Source: a virus. Taken from it: a stretch of DNA of 36,613 nt. The notes under the pieces were generated by a model. The model saw only the letters and a list, made by a program, of their open reading frames with translations. It made no database searches and was not told where the DNA came from. This document shows positions 28,596 to 36,613 of the stretch, in pieces. How positions within the stretch are numbered: position 1 is the first letter of the stretch; the number at the start of each line of letters is the position of its first letter. The translations under genes and the position numbers were made by a program. The DNA lies in the IMG/VR virus record IMGVR_UViG_3300034418_000974, positions 1-36,613 of that record. One strand, 5' to 3'.

Positions 28596-29265
28596 GTTTA
28601 TCTAAGACCATTGGTATTAATTTTGGTAATCCATCAATTATAGCACCACATCCAATAAGAGGTCTAGCACGTTGTGTTTTATTATATCTAAAAGCTAAAG
28701 AATCTTTGTCAATTAAACAACCAACTTGTAAACCAAAATATAAACCTAAACTATTTCCATAATATTTAATATTAAAACTAGAATGATAATGTCCTTGTAC
28801 GCAAGACATACCCATAGATTGAGCAAGTTTTAATACATCAGCTACTTTGCCATGACAAAAATAAACTGGGCCAGTAGAAGTTTTAATAGTAAGATCGTCA
28901 TGCCAAACCCAACCTTTGCCAACATTTAAAAAATCATTATAATGTTTTAAATAAGCTTTAGGTATTCCGTATTTGAGTGATCGTCTATACACTAAACTTC
29001 CATGATTAGAATCTAATAAATCTACTGCAGGGAATATGTTTTCTAATTGTTTAATAATTGGTAATGATATTTTTAATTCATCTCCAGCACTAGGTAAATC
29101 AGGATCACTATCATGAAATGACATTGCATGTTTATCTAATTCATCACCAATGTGAATAACACGATCTGGTTTCATAATTTCTTTAAGATCTTTTAAAAAA
29201 GGTATTAAATCTTTATGATGATATGGAATATGAGTGTCAGATATAATTAATACTGATTTGTTCAT
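28564..29265 (-). CDS. Calcineurin-like metallophosphatase
   Basis: 233 residues with all metallophosphoesterase blocks: 'ISDTHIPYHH' (D10, H12), 'HIGDELDKH' (G40-D41), 'LDSNHGSLVYRR' (N87-H88), 'VYFCHGK' (H138) and 'QGHYHSSF' (G158-H161). The enzyme uses two metal ions to hydrolyse phosphodi- or monoesters. Homologues are common in marine phages next to lysis or packaging genes; the substrate is unknown (nucleic acid ends or nucleotides are possible). It overlaps the endolysin gene by 32 bases. Confidence 0.9.
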   Translation of the reverse strand: MNKSVLIISDTHIPYHHKDLIPFLKDLKEIMKPDRVIHIGDELDKHAMSFHDSDPDLPSAGDELKISLPIIKQLENIFPAVDLLDSNHGSLVYRRSLKYGIPKAYLKHYNDFLNVGKGWVWHDDLTIKTSTGPVYFCHGKVADVLKLAQSMGMSCVQGHYHSSFNIKYYGNSLGLYFGLQVGCLIDKDSLAFRYNKTQRARPLIGCGAIIDGLPKLIPMVLDKHGRWCGKIYS

Positions 29266-29298
29266 AATACAATTTATACTAGTATTTGTTTTAAAAAG

Positions 29299-29520
29299 CT
29301 ATACTTTTTTAGAGTCTTGTTCAATACACATAAACTTAATAATAGTAAGTTCATTGTTCATAATATCATCATCAAATTGTTTAATTATTTTAGTAGATTG
29401 TTCAAGTCCATGAACAACACATTTTTTATAAGTACTAAATTCTTTATAATCTGTATAGTAATCAGAACATATACCAGACATATTAGAACAAAGTTGTATA
29501 AATAATATAAATACTTTCAT
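29299..29520 (-). CDS. 73-aa conserved phage protein with hydrophobic N-terminus
   Basis: 'MKVFILFIQLCSNMSGICSD' then 'YYTDYKEFSTYKKCVVHGLE' and a C-terminal 'IIKFMCIEQDSKKV'. It is a common small family with four spaced Cys and a short hydrophobic start; a secreted disulfide-bonded or membrane-attached peptide is suggested by composition. The ATG shares a base with the stop of the large virion gene (TAATG). The sequence AAAAAG-TATAG-CTTTTT at its stop is a weak hairpin. Confidence 0.75.
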   Translation of the reverse strand: MKVFILFIQLCSNMSGICSDYYTDYKEFSTYKKCVVHGLEQSTKIIKQFDDDIMNNELTIIKFMCIEQDSKKV

Positions 29521-32500
29521 TAAAATAATGTTTCATATGGAGATCTAGCTAGACCTGCAAGTTTATATTGACTGGTTCTTGGCCCTTTATATCTAGGATG
29601 TCCAGTTTGTCCTAATATAAAATCTACTGCTACATCTGTAGCAAGATCAGCACTAATACCTTCTTTCTGCAATCTGTCAGAAATGGTACGAGTTGATTGT
29701 AATAGCCAAATAGGTAAAAACTTTTCACCTGCTTTGCCACCAATTTTAAAAAATTTCTCTATAGCAGTATCATCATTATTAGTAATATTAGGTGACCATT
29801 TAGTAGTCAAATATTCTTTATTGGTAAGTATTTCTACAACACTGCGTGGTAATGATCCTAGTTTTTTTAAACCAGTTCCTTGAGGATCTGTAATCCAATG
29901 GAATGGTTCCATTAATTGTTTACTAAAAGTAAGCACTTGTCCATTGCCCATATCAATTCTAGTAGGATCTTTATTTTCTAATTGAGAATGTCCAGTAAAC
30001 ATATAGTTTAATGCAGTACCAACAGTTGCATACATCATAGCTGCACGTGCAAAATAGTATTGATACATACGTCTAGATGTTGGATCTGAGTTAAATCCAG
30101 GTAATGATTTACCAATAATACGTAAGTTAGATATTGTCCAATCTGGTGCAAACATAAGTAATTGCATATAACCTCTAGATGCAGGTTTAAATAATGTTTG
30201 TGCAAATTTTTTATAAGTAGGATTTACAATGCTTTGTGTAATAGCTTCCCAATTTTGTCCACCAAAAGCATCATTAGTAAATTGTGCTGCAGTTCTAGCT
30301 TTAGTATAAATACTGCTCATGGTATCTCCAGGTTGAACAATATTATCTAATTGTTTTAAAAATGTATAAAGTTTAGCTTGGCTAAATAAACGATCCCATG
30401 TAATACGATCAAACCATTTATATACTTTTTCAACTTTGGCCATAGGTTTAATACCAAAGTGTGGTTTTAAAAAATCATTATCTATTTTTTGTAAAATTGC
30501 ATAGAATCTATCATAGCCTACATCTTCAGGAGTAGAGATTTCTAATCTTGATGCTCTAGCAAATGATACTATATCTTTAAAACCTAATCGCTCAGATGCT
30601 TCTTTAGCAAATGTAAAATTTTCTAATGTTAAATTAGGATTATCTATTAAAGACATAATTTGATTTTTAGATCTAGGTTTTAAAAATTCTTTAATTACTT
30701 TAAAGGGTACGCCAGCAAAAAACATAGATTCAACTAATGCACCAGCATGAAAAAATGAAAAACCAACAGCAGATCGTTTCATCATTAAATTGGTATTAAA
30801 GATTGCACCCATTAATTCATTTTCATTTTTAGCATCAAATAACATATTAAGAGATTTCATTATATCTTGATGTACAAAATAAGAATTATTATTATCTAAT
30901 AAAGGGTGTCTAAATTCTTTAAAGTATGGTTTAAATGTTTCAGGAATTATACTTTGTGAATCATACATTATAGAGTGTGACATAGGAGAACCTGCTCTAT
31001 TTTGTCCATAGACATATCTATGATTTTTTAAATAATGAACTATATTTTTATTAGCTAAAGCTTTAGATGCAGCAAATGTATATACTTGTAATAATTTAAC
31101 TGGATCATCCATTCCTGGTTTTAATACATTACCAGCTTCTAATGCATCATTAATATTATCAAATATACGTTCTTTAAAAAACCTAGATGATTTTTGTGAA
31201 GATCCAAATATACGTTCACTAAATTCTTTTGCAGTTCCTGAAGTAAAATTTTGAAATACTAAGGGAGTATATGCAGAACGATAATTAATTTGAAATCCAA
31301 GATTATCTAATTCTTTAGTTAAAGTGTTATACATAGTATCAAAATAAGATAATACATGTTCTTTAAATTGTAATTGTTCTAATGTGAGTGCTGAGTCTGG
31401 AATTATAGAACCAGTTTTACTGTATTCTAAATTAGAATTTACTTTAGTTTTATTTATATTATGAAATACTTTAATACGATCAGAAATATCAGGTAATAGA
31501 TCTTTTAATGAACTTGTAAATTTAACAGCATTACTATTAACTTTATTTTGTTGTATTAAAATAGTATCTGATATTCTTTCAAAATCTAATTCCATAGAAG
31601 ATAATTTATTTGCTTGATTAAATAGTTTGCTAGTACCTTTTAATAATCCATAAATAGCTGCACCAGCAGCAAAACCTTTTATAGATTCATATACTTTATC
31701 TTTTTCTTCTGTAAGAAATTGTGCTGTTGCACCAATAGCACCAAAAGTTCCAGCTTTAACTAAACTAGATTTAATACTATCTCTACCATTTTCTAAAACT
31801 TCTCTAACAGAAGTATCTATTTTAGCTTTAAATGCTTCAATTTTTTGTGGTGAAAAATCTTTAAGATCTGATTTAATATCATTAAATAAATCATCAGTAA
31901 TTTTATAATTACCATTATCTGTAATTTTAATACCATCATCTAATTTAGAATATTTGTTAAGTCTATTAATAATGGCTTGATTAATTTTAGGTTGATTAAC
32001 AAATGTAGTTTTAGATGTCATTGCAGATATACCACCTAAAGCTGTAGATATTAATAAACCTGCAGTAGCACCAAATGTTGTTTCTGCAGTAGTTCTATCT
32101 GCATCAATTTCACCAGTTTCTCCAAGTTGTAATCCAGTACTAAATGCAAATGGTAATAATGTAGAAGCCATTGCTCCTACTTTAATATCACGTTTAGCTT
32201 GTTGCATAGCCAATGCTTTAACACGTTTAACACGTTTAAATTTATCAACATAAGATAATTTAGTAGCATTAACAATTCCTCTACCTAATCTTGAAAACAT
32301 AGTAGATGGAAGTAATAATAAATATGGATCTGCAATAAGCATATTAACTAATTCAGCACCCATTACACTTGGATACTTTTTAGCCATATTAAGAATTTCT
32401 TTAGCATCAAAAGAATGTTCTTTGTCATCTTCTAATAGGTATCCAAATTTTTTGTAGATACGTAAAGCTTCATTGTATTGTCCTGTACCTTCTAATTGTG

Positions 32501-32741
32501 GATAAGTTTGCAAAAACTTTAATGCTTTTTCAGCTTGTACTTTTTTAGTATTACCAGTTACCCACTGGTATAAAGAAGCAGGTAAAGATTCTTCAAGCAT
32601 TAATTCTACAGGATTACGTAGTGATGAAAAGAAACCAGGAGGTGATTGTTCTTGAGATTGTGTAGGATCTTGGATCCCGTCTTTAAGGTCGTTTATAGGA
32701 TCGTTAAGTTGTGTATCATTAAGATATAACTCATTGGACAT
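29520..32741 (-). CDS. Large internal virion / DNA-ejection protein (T7 gp16-like)
   Basis: 1073 residues, the largest gene. Mostly helical with several Gly/Ala hydrophobic stretches ('ATAGLLISTALGGISAM' ~228-245, 'GTFGAIGATAQFL' ~333-345, 'GFAAGAAIYGLLKG' ~357-370). The C-terminal third carries 'VNPTYKKFAQTLFKPASRGY' and 'MQLLMFAPDWTISNLRIIGK', typical of the large inner-core proteins of podoviruses. No transglycosylase motif was found, unlike T7 gp16. Such proteins form the ejection channel across the periplasm. One-base overlaps join it to both neighbours. Confidence 0.85.
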   Translation of the reverse strand: MSNELYLNDTQLNDPINDLKDGIQDPTQSQEQSPPGFFSSLRNPVELMLEESLPASLYQWVTGNTKKVQAEKALKFLQTYPQLEGTGQYNEALRIYKKFGYLLEDDKEHSFDAKEILNMAKKYPSVMGAELVNMLIADPYLLLLPSTMFSRLGRGIVNATKLSYVDKFKRVKRVKALAMQQAKRDIKVGAMASTLLPFAFSTGLQLGETGEIDADRTTAETTFGATAGLLISTALGGISAMTSKTTFVNQPKINQAIINRLNKYSKLDDGIKITDNGNYKITDDLFNDIKSDLKDFSPQKIEAFKAKIDTSVREVLENGRDSIKSSLVKAGTFGAIGATAQFLTEEKDKVYESIKGFAAGAAIYGLLKGTSKLFNQANKLSSMELDFERISDTILIQQNKVNSNAVKFTSSLKDLLPDISDRIKVFHNINKTKVNSNLEYSKTGSIIPDSALTLEQLQFKEHVLSYFDTMYNTLTKELDNLGFQINYRSAYTPLVFQNFTSGTAKEFSERIFGSSQKSSRFFKERIFDNINDALEAGNVLKPGMDDPVKLLQVYTFAASKALANKNIVHYLKNHRYVYGQNRAGSPMSHSIMYDSQSIIPETFKPYFKEFRHPLLDNNNSYFVHQDIMKSLNMLFDAKNENELMGAIFNTNLMMKRSAVGFSFFHAGALVESMFFAGVPFKVIKEFLKPRSKNQIMSLIDNPNLTLENFTFAKEASERLGFKDIVSFARASRLEISTPEDVGYDRFYAILQKIDNDFLKPHFGIKPMAKVEKVYKWFDRITWDRLFSQAKLYTFLKQLDNIVQPGDTMSSIYTKARTAAQFTNDAFGGQNWEAITQSIVNPTYKKFAQTLFKPASRGYMQLLMFAPDWTISNLRIIGKSLPGFNSDPTSRRMYQYYFARAAMMYATVGTALNYMFTGHSQLENKDPTRIDMGNGQVLTFSKQLMEPFHWITDPQGTGLKKLGSLPRSVVEILTNKEYLTTKWSPNITNNDDTAIEKFFKIGGKAGEKFLPIWLLQSTRTISDRLQKEGISADLATDVAVDFILGQTGHPRYKGPRTSQYKLAGLARSPYETLF

Positions 32742-33340
32742 TAATAACCCATATCACGTTTTAACTTTTTAATAAACTCATCTTCTCGTCTATTAACTGC
32801 GGGAACATCTTGTTTTTTAGAATAAAAAGAAATTGGTCTATCTTTAGGTTTGGTTACAAACACACCTAATTTTTGTTCCATTTTAGTTTGTGCTTTAGAT
32901 CCTCTAATATCAGCTAATTTAATTGCTTTAGTTTGTAAAGTAGCTACTTTAGATTTAACACGTTTTGCAAATGCAGTAGGTTTTAAACTATAGTTAGTAC
33001 GTTGAAACATTTTAGTTTTTTCTTTACCAAATTCTGCACGTCTTGCTTTTATTCTAGCAGCAGCAGCTTGTCTAATTTTAGATATTCTTTGTAAACCTTT
33101 TTCTGTTACACGTCTTCCAACTTTTTCTGCTCTTTCTTTAGCAAGAGAAAATACAGGTGGTTTTTCATAAAATGATTTAGGCATATCAGTGCCATAAAAT
33201 GTTCTTAATCTTTTAGTTTTAGATTCATCTAATAGTTGAGAAAAAGATGTTTCATTAAATTTTGGTGTTTTTTGAGCAGGTAACTTTTGTATTGGAACAT
33301 TACCTGTAACTTTAAATTTATAAAATTTAGTAAATTTCAT
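32741..33340 (-). CDS. Basic internal virion protein
   Basis: 199 residues, very rich in Lys/Arg with helical Ala/Arg/Gln stretches ('ISKIRQAAAARIKARRAEFG', 'KEKTKMFQRTNYSLKPTAFA', 'KLADIRGSKAQTKMEQKLGV'). Located between the large core protein and the next ejection protein, with TAATG at both ends. A DNA-contacting internal head protein is the simplest reading. No family recognised. Confidence 0.68.
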   Translation of the reverse strand: MKFTKFYKFKVTGNVPIQKLPAQKTPKFNETSFSQLLDESKTKRLRTFYGTDMPKSFYEKPPVFSLAKERAEKVGRRVTEKGLQRISKIRQAAAARIKARRAEFGKEKTKMFQRTNYSLKPTAFAKRVKSKVATLQTKAIKLADIRGSKAQTKMEQKLGVFVTKPKDRPISFYSKKQDVPAVNRREDEFIKKLKRDMGY

Positions 33341-34437
33341 TAGAAATAATCAGGAAATCTTGCTTTCAAGATTTTTACTGCTCTGGCTCTAGATACGTTT
33401 TTAAGTTGTGGGTTAGACTCTAGTAACATGTTAATAACTTTAGAGTCGTCATTTTTTATAATATTTCCATCTACTTCAGGTACAAACATTTCTGGCCCTT
33501 CTTCACCAACAATGTAATCTTCACCTTTTGTTACTGGGCCACCTTTAGCTAAACCTTTAGCAGTAGATTGTATGCCTCTACCAAAGAAGAAACTTAAAAA
33601 CCCTTTTTCATCAAAATTAATTATACCTTGGTCTTTTAATTGTTTAACAGCAGTTTCAATATGTCTTCTATCTAATCTAACTTCTTGACCACCTCTTTGT
33701 GCAGATTCAGCTTTAGCTAATTTTAATGCTCTATCAGCTACGTCATCTAATGCACGTCTATTAAGAGCTTCTGTATTTTTACCTTTAAATAAATTTTTAA
33801 TTTTAGTAGATACATCTGCTGTTTCTGCTAAATCACTTTCAGCTAATACTGATCTTACCATATCACGTTGAGCATCTGTAACTGGCCCTAATACACTTGC
33901 TCGTGATCTAATTCTATCAGCGTACTGTGAAGATATTGCACCAGATTTAACAGCTATGTCAAATATATCTGATCCAATTGGTTTACCTTGTGCTGAAGAT
34001 TGAATAATTCCAAGACCTAATAAAAATGCAGGGTTAGCCATTAATCCTTCATAACCACCTTTGTCTTGCCAATTTTTTGCAAAAGTTTTTGTATCCATAC
34101 CAAAAATTCTTTCAAACATTCCAGGATTTTTTGCCATTTCAGCAATATCATTTGGTTTTTTAGATGGAGTCATAGGACTTATGCTTTGATCTACTTGTCC
34201 ATTAATCATTCGTTTACCAGTTTTTGGATCTATAGTAAAAGGAGTAGGTTGTTTAATATTTCCATAATATGGATTTTTAGTAGTAGTAGTAGTATATGGA
34301 TCTTTAAATTTTTGTTGAGGATCATATGATACATCCATAGATGTTTCATCTGTACTTTGTTGACCAGTAGCTTTATCAGCTAATAACCCAGACATAAGAC
34401 CTGTTGAATTTTTAAAAAGATCTTCTAAAATTCCCAT
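33340..34437 (-). CDS. Putative internal virion protein
   Basis: 365 residues. Polar, repeat-poor N-terminus ('YDPQQKFKDPYTTTTTKNPY'), then 'FLLGLGIIQSSAQGKPIGSD' (~residues 138-157). The C-terminus holds 'KGLAKGGPVTKGEDYIVGEE' then 'GPEMFVPEVDGNIIKND', a motif otherwise common at the end of tape-measure and virion proteins in many phages. It belongs to the ejection-protein block. One-base overlaps on both sides. Confidence 0.72.
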   Translation of the reverse strand: MGILEDLFKNSTGLMSGLLADKATGQQSTDETSMDVSYDPQQKFKDPYTTTTTKNPYYGNIKQPTPFTIDPKTGKRMINGQVDQSISPMTPSKKPNDIAEMAKNPGMFERIFGMDTKTFAKNWQDKGGYEGLMANPAFLLGLGIIQSSAQGKPIGSDIFDIAVKSGAISSQYADRIRSRASVLGPVTDAQRDMVRSVLAESDLAETADVSTKIKNLFKGKNTEALNRRALDDVADRALKLAKAESAQRGGQEVRLDRRHIETAVKQLKDQGIINFDEKGFLSFFFGRGIQSTAKGLAKGGPVTKGEDYIVGEEGPEMFVPEVDGNIIKNDDSKVINMLLESNPQLKNVSRARAVKILKARFPDYF

Positions 34438-35177
34438 TATATAATTCCTTTTTCTTCTAAATAAGGTTTAAACAATCCTTGAAGTGGTTGTCTAGATTGT
34501 CCAATATTTCTTTCTTTCATGAAATTATAGAATGGGTTGCCTTGCAATGCAACTTCTCCAAATATTGAACTTGGGGATTCTATCATTTCAGCTACTTTTT
34601 TTTTAGCATTTCCATAATCATTTAATAGACCTGCACTTAATGAGTTATCTGCTCCATTATAATAAGATTGAAGTACTGATCTTGTATTATATTCAGAAGC
34701 TGGTGATTTACTATATTTACCTGCAGCTACATCTGCTAAAATGCTACTCATACTAGATAATACATTTTGACCAGTTTGTCCTAATTGTTGAGATTCTTCA
34801 GGTCTACTAGTAGCATAATTAGCTAATGCGTTAATTGCAGAAGAAGCTATTTTATCCCATCCTTGTGTAACATCTGGCATTTGACCTCCTCCAACATTTA
34901 CATCTTGAAAACCAAATCCACCTGTAGTTGGATCATAAAAAGCTGCAGGATTAAATCCTAGTTTTTCATCTATAGATGTTGATGCTACAGCAGCAGCTAT
35001 AGGATTTCCTGTTAAAATATAAGTAAGTGCAGCATCTTTAATATCTATATTTTTTGCAACATCTCCTACAACATCTGCAACGCCACCAACAACATCTCCT
35101 GCTGTATCTAAAACTCCACCAACAACATCTCCAACACCGCCTACAATGTCGCCTATGAAACCTCCACCGCCAGACAT
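34437..35177 (-). CDS. Internal virion protein with Gly/Val amphipathic repeats
   Basis: 246 residues. Residues ~4-42 are a tandem Gly-Asp-Val pattern ('GFIGDIVGGVGDVVGGVLDT' then 'AGDVVGGVADVVGDVAKNID') with period about 7-11, typical of membrane-inserting or pore-lining segments. 'YILTGNPIAAAVASTSIDEK' follows. The rest is Ser/Asn-rich and helical. Similar N-termini occur in podovirus ejection proteins encoded beside a gp16-like gene. A pore component during DNA entry is an inference. Confidence 0.72.
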   Translation of the reverse strand: MSGGGGFIGDIVGGVGDVVGGVLDTAGDVVGGVADVVGDVAKNIDIKDAALTYILTGNPIAAAVASTSIDEKLGFNPAAFYDPTTGGFGFQDVNVGGGQMPDVTQGWDKIASSAINALANYATSRPEESQQLGQTGQNVLSSMSSILADVAAGKYSKSPASEYNTRSVLQSYYNGADNSLSAGLLNDYGNAKKKVAEMIESPSSIFGEVALQGNPFYNFMKERNIGQSRQPLQGLFKPYLEEKGII

Positions 35178-35278
35178 TATATAACTCCAGTTATAATAAT
35201 GATTGCTAAAGCTATAAGATAATATTTAAGAGGTTTGTTTTTAAACTTTTGTTCTATATCGTAATAAAATTTTTTCAT
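35177..35278 (-). CDS. 33-aa single-span membrane peptide
   Basis: MKKFYYDIEQKFKNKPLKYY then 'LIALAIIIITGVI' and stop. It closes the 100-base gap exactly: its ATG shares one base with the upstream stop (35278) and its TAA shares one base with the downstream ATG (35177). The basic N-terminus and 12-14-residue hydrophobic end suggest an N-in membrane anchor. Not recognised. The position inside the ejection-protein operon suggests a virion or assembly role. Confidence 0.72.
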   Translation of the reverse strand: MKKFYYDIEQKFKNKPLKYYLIALAIIIITGVI

Positions 35279-36021
35279 TATATTAATCCAAATCCACCAT
35301 AAAATTGTGAAGGATTTACACCACCACCAAATCCACCTCCAAGAATATATGGATTTGTTCCACCACCAAACATTCCACCTTGTGAAAGTATAGCTCCACC
35401 TGCAGTTAAACCACCTAAAGCCATTCCTAATCTATTAGGTGCTGGTGGCAATGTGGTAGAAACTTGACCACCACGTGCAATAGGATTAACAATGTTTGCA
35501 TAATTAGTTAATGATGTTAATGGAGCAGCAATTCTTTGTTGCTCATAACCTTCTAATGTTTGACCAACAGAAGTTAAACTAGGCAATGCTTGTGCAGCAG
35601 ATAGTTGCCTTTGTCTTTCAGATCCGTATTCTTGAAATGCATAAGGTAATGCTTTAGCCGCAACTTGTGAAATAACTTCTTGTTGAGCCATTGGAGAAGT
35701 AGGTGTTCTACCTGCTCCACTAAATTGAGAAGCAACACCAGAATAAACATCTTGGGCTGCTTGTTGAATAATTGGTGATAAAAATGGATTAGAATATTGA
35801 CCAGAAAGTGTATTTGCAATTTGAGTATAACCTTGTCTAGCTAATGCTTCTTGTTGTGCAATACCTTCTAATGTAGTAGCACTTGGTGCAACATATTGTG
35901 GGCCTTGTCCATATATTGTAGATGCTTCAGATAATATTTGATTTAAAGCAGGTTGTGATGGTGCGTATGGTTCTTGTTGAATTACTGTTGACTGATTTCC
36001 ACTTGTTCCTGAACTGGACAT
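35278..36021 (-). CDS. Virion protein, Gly-rich C-terminus (ejection-type)
   Basis: 247 residues. The N-terminus 'VIQQEPYAPSQPALNQILSE' followed by 'ASTIYGQGPQYVAPSATTLE' is a conserved start of virion proteins in short-tailed marine phages ('..PYAP.QP.L..IL..A..LY'). The middle is Gln/Ala-rich and helical ('EALARQGYTQIANTLSGQYS'). The C-terminus is Gly/Pro/Phe-rich ('MFGGGTNPYILGGGFGGGVN'). The position resembles the T7 gp14 slot in the ejection module. It overlaps the GNAT-like gene by 40 bases and has AAAGGAG before the ATG. Confidence 0.75.
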   Translation of the reverse strand: MSSSGTSGNQSTVIQQEPYAPSQPALNQILSEASTIYGQGPQYVAPSATTLEGIAQQEALARQGYTQIANTLSGQYSNPFLSPIIQQAAQDVYSGVASQFSGAGRTPTSPMAQQEVISQVAAKALPYAFQEYGSERQRQLSAAQALPSLTSVGQTLEGYEQQRIAAPLTSLTNYANIVNPIARGGQVSTTLPPAPNRLGMALGGLTAGGAILSQGGMFGGGTNPYILGGGFGGGVNPSQFYGGFGLI

Positions 36022-36455
36022 TTATTCTCCTTTAAATATTTATCTAATACTACATGGGATTTAATATAATTAAATTCTTTCAAAACCCGTTCCCATCCAG
36101 GTCTAGCAATAAGCTCCATTTTATCACATCTTTGTTTTATAGCAAAGTCTTCTATTTTTTTTATATGATGCTGCCATTGTAATCTATCTTTGCCAACCAT
36201 GATACGTATATTGCATATTCTATATAGTGGTCTTTTGACTATTTCAGTTATAACAACACCATAGTATCTATTGGCAGAATCTACTGTTTTATCCCATAAT
36301 ATCCACAATTGACATTTGCCATTTAAACACCATGATTTAAAATGATCAGAATTAGCATAATTACCTGATCTATTTAAAGCATTTTGAACATCATTTTCAA
36401 CTACACTCCATACTTTATTAACTAAGTTATTTGGAATGCTAATTAATTCAACCAT
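35982..36455 (-). CDS. GNAT-like phage protein
   Basis: 157 residues. 'CQLWILWDKTVDSANRYYGV' and 'VITEIVKRPLYRICNIRIMV' form the beta core; 'IKKIEDFAIKQRCDKMELIA' then 'RPGWERVLKEFNYIKSHVVL' is the late GNAT pattern ('A...GC..ie...R.GW...L...Gy'). The canonical acetyl-CoA loop (Q/R-x-x-G-x-G/A) is not visible, so it may be a catalytically dead fold used structurally, as suggested for T7 gp13-position proteins. Starts by one-base overlap with the truncated gene to its right. Confidence 0.7.
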   Translation of the reverse strand: MVELISIPNNLVNKVWSVVENDVQNALNRSGNYANSDHFKSWCLNGKCQLWILWDKTVDSANRYYGVVITEIVKRPLYRICNIRIMVGKDRLQWQHHIKKIEDFAIKQRCDKMELIARPGWERVLKEFNYIKSHVVLDKYLKENKCPVQEQVEISQQ

Positions 36456-36613
36456 TAAAAATCTATTTCTAATGTACTAATAAAACCTTTCATTGCGTTT
36501 GCTGTATTTGATTGCATCCTTAAAATATCTCCAGCTTCTAAAACAAGAGTATGAGTAATCATATTTTGATATGTTTTAGATGAAAAAACACTATGAGATA
36601 TTTCGTATTCTGT
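36455..36613 (-). CDS. Small virion protein, 5' end cut by window end
   Basis: The open frame runs 52 codons from the window edge to TAA at 36455-36457 and ends 'TLVLEAGDILRMQSNTANAM' then 'KGFISTLEIDF'. This C-terminus parallels that of the gene at 3874-4200 ('VVQSGDALKVISNTASSLDV'), so the two look like paralogous small beta-rich tail proteins. The start is outside the window. It is coupled by TAATG to the GNAT-like gene. Confidence 0.75.
   Translation of the reverse strand, partial: TEYEISHSVFSSKTYQNMITHTLVLEAGDILRMQSNTANAMKGFISTLEIDF

Noticed and set aside
29317-29505. Plus-strand frame antisense to the 73-aa gene
   Set aside because: Shadow frame; the minus-strand gene has overlap coupling and a recognised pattern.
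1-36613. Terminal redundancy or direct circular closure of the window
   Set aside because: The first and last bases share no repeat, and joining the ends breaks the reading frame of the truncated gene.

Overview
The window is almost entirely a tailed-phage genome with a short-tail (podovirus-like) gene set. It is visibly AT-rich, with tightly packed and mostly overlapping genes. The gene families point to a marine phage, plausibly infecting a low-GC alphaproteobacterium such as SAR11/Pelagibacter: a DUF5309/SU10-type capsid, an adaptor and nozzle of P22/T7 type, many short 'MAYIGKQP'-type fibre proteins, DUF6321, DUF932, DUF6915, DUF3310, a 3-TM holin, and a PD-(D/E)XK nuclease beside an SSB-like protein. 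The host is an inference from family recognition and base composition. No bacterial gene, integrase, tRNA, CRISPR or insertion sequence was seen.

Layout. (1) 1-16887, minus strand: the late morphogenesis operon. Reading leftwards from 16887 it has eight tiny, mostly basic or glycine-rich proteins, small and large terminase, portal, scaffold, major capsid, small head proteins, adaptor, nozzle, then fibre/receptor-binding proteins. The last of these is cut by the window start. (2) 16888-17235: a 348-base divergent control region with a minus-strand extended -10 promoter, three ~20-bp tandem repeats, several dyads and two DnaA-box-like 9-mers. (3) 17236-27187, mainly plus strand: an early operon of very small genes, a HTH regulator, a DUF6878-like protein, DUF932, a ~390-base structured noncoding region, DUF6915, a DnaA domain-IV-like DNA-binding protein, a nuclease/SSB recombination pair and DUF3310. 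A three-gene minus-strand island with an HNH nuclease (23335-24241) interrupts it. (4) 27147-36613, minus strand: lysis genes (holin, endolysin, a 40-aa membrane peptide), a metallophosphatase, then internal virion/DNA-ejection proteins, ending in a gene cut by the window end.

How it fits together. The early operon should reshape the host and start replication. I see no phage DNA polymerase, primase, helicase or RNA polymerase, so the phage probably uses host machinery recruited at an origin, with the DnaA-like protein and the 16.9-17.2 kb control region as candidates. The two minus-strand blocks would be adjacent on a circular or terminally redundant genome. The two ends do not join in frame, so some sequence is probably missing.

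Most notable: (a) a multi-helix RNA at 21.4-21.65 kb with two mutually exclusive pairings; (b) hairpins ending 16-36 nt before a start codon in nearly every early intergenic gap, followed by an AAAGGA-type ribosome site; (c) a DnaA-type DNA-binding domain without its ATPase plus an origin-like strand-switch region; (d) many overlooked tiny genes fitted exactly between neighbours by TAATG or ATGA overlaps; (e) seven confident early genes of exactly 55 codons each.
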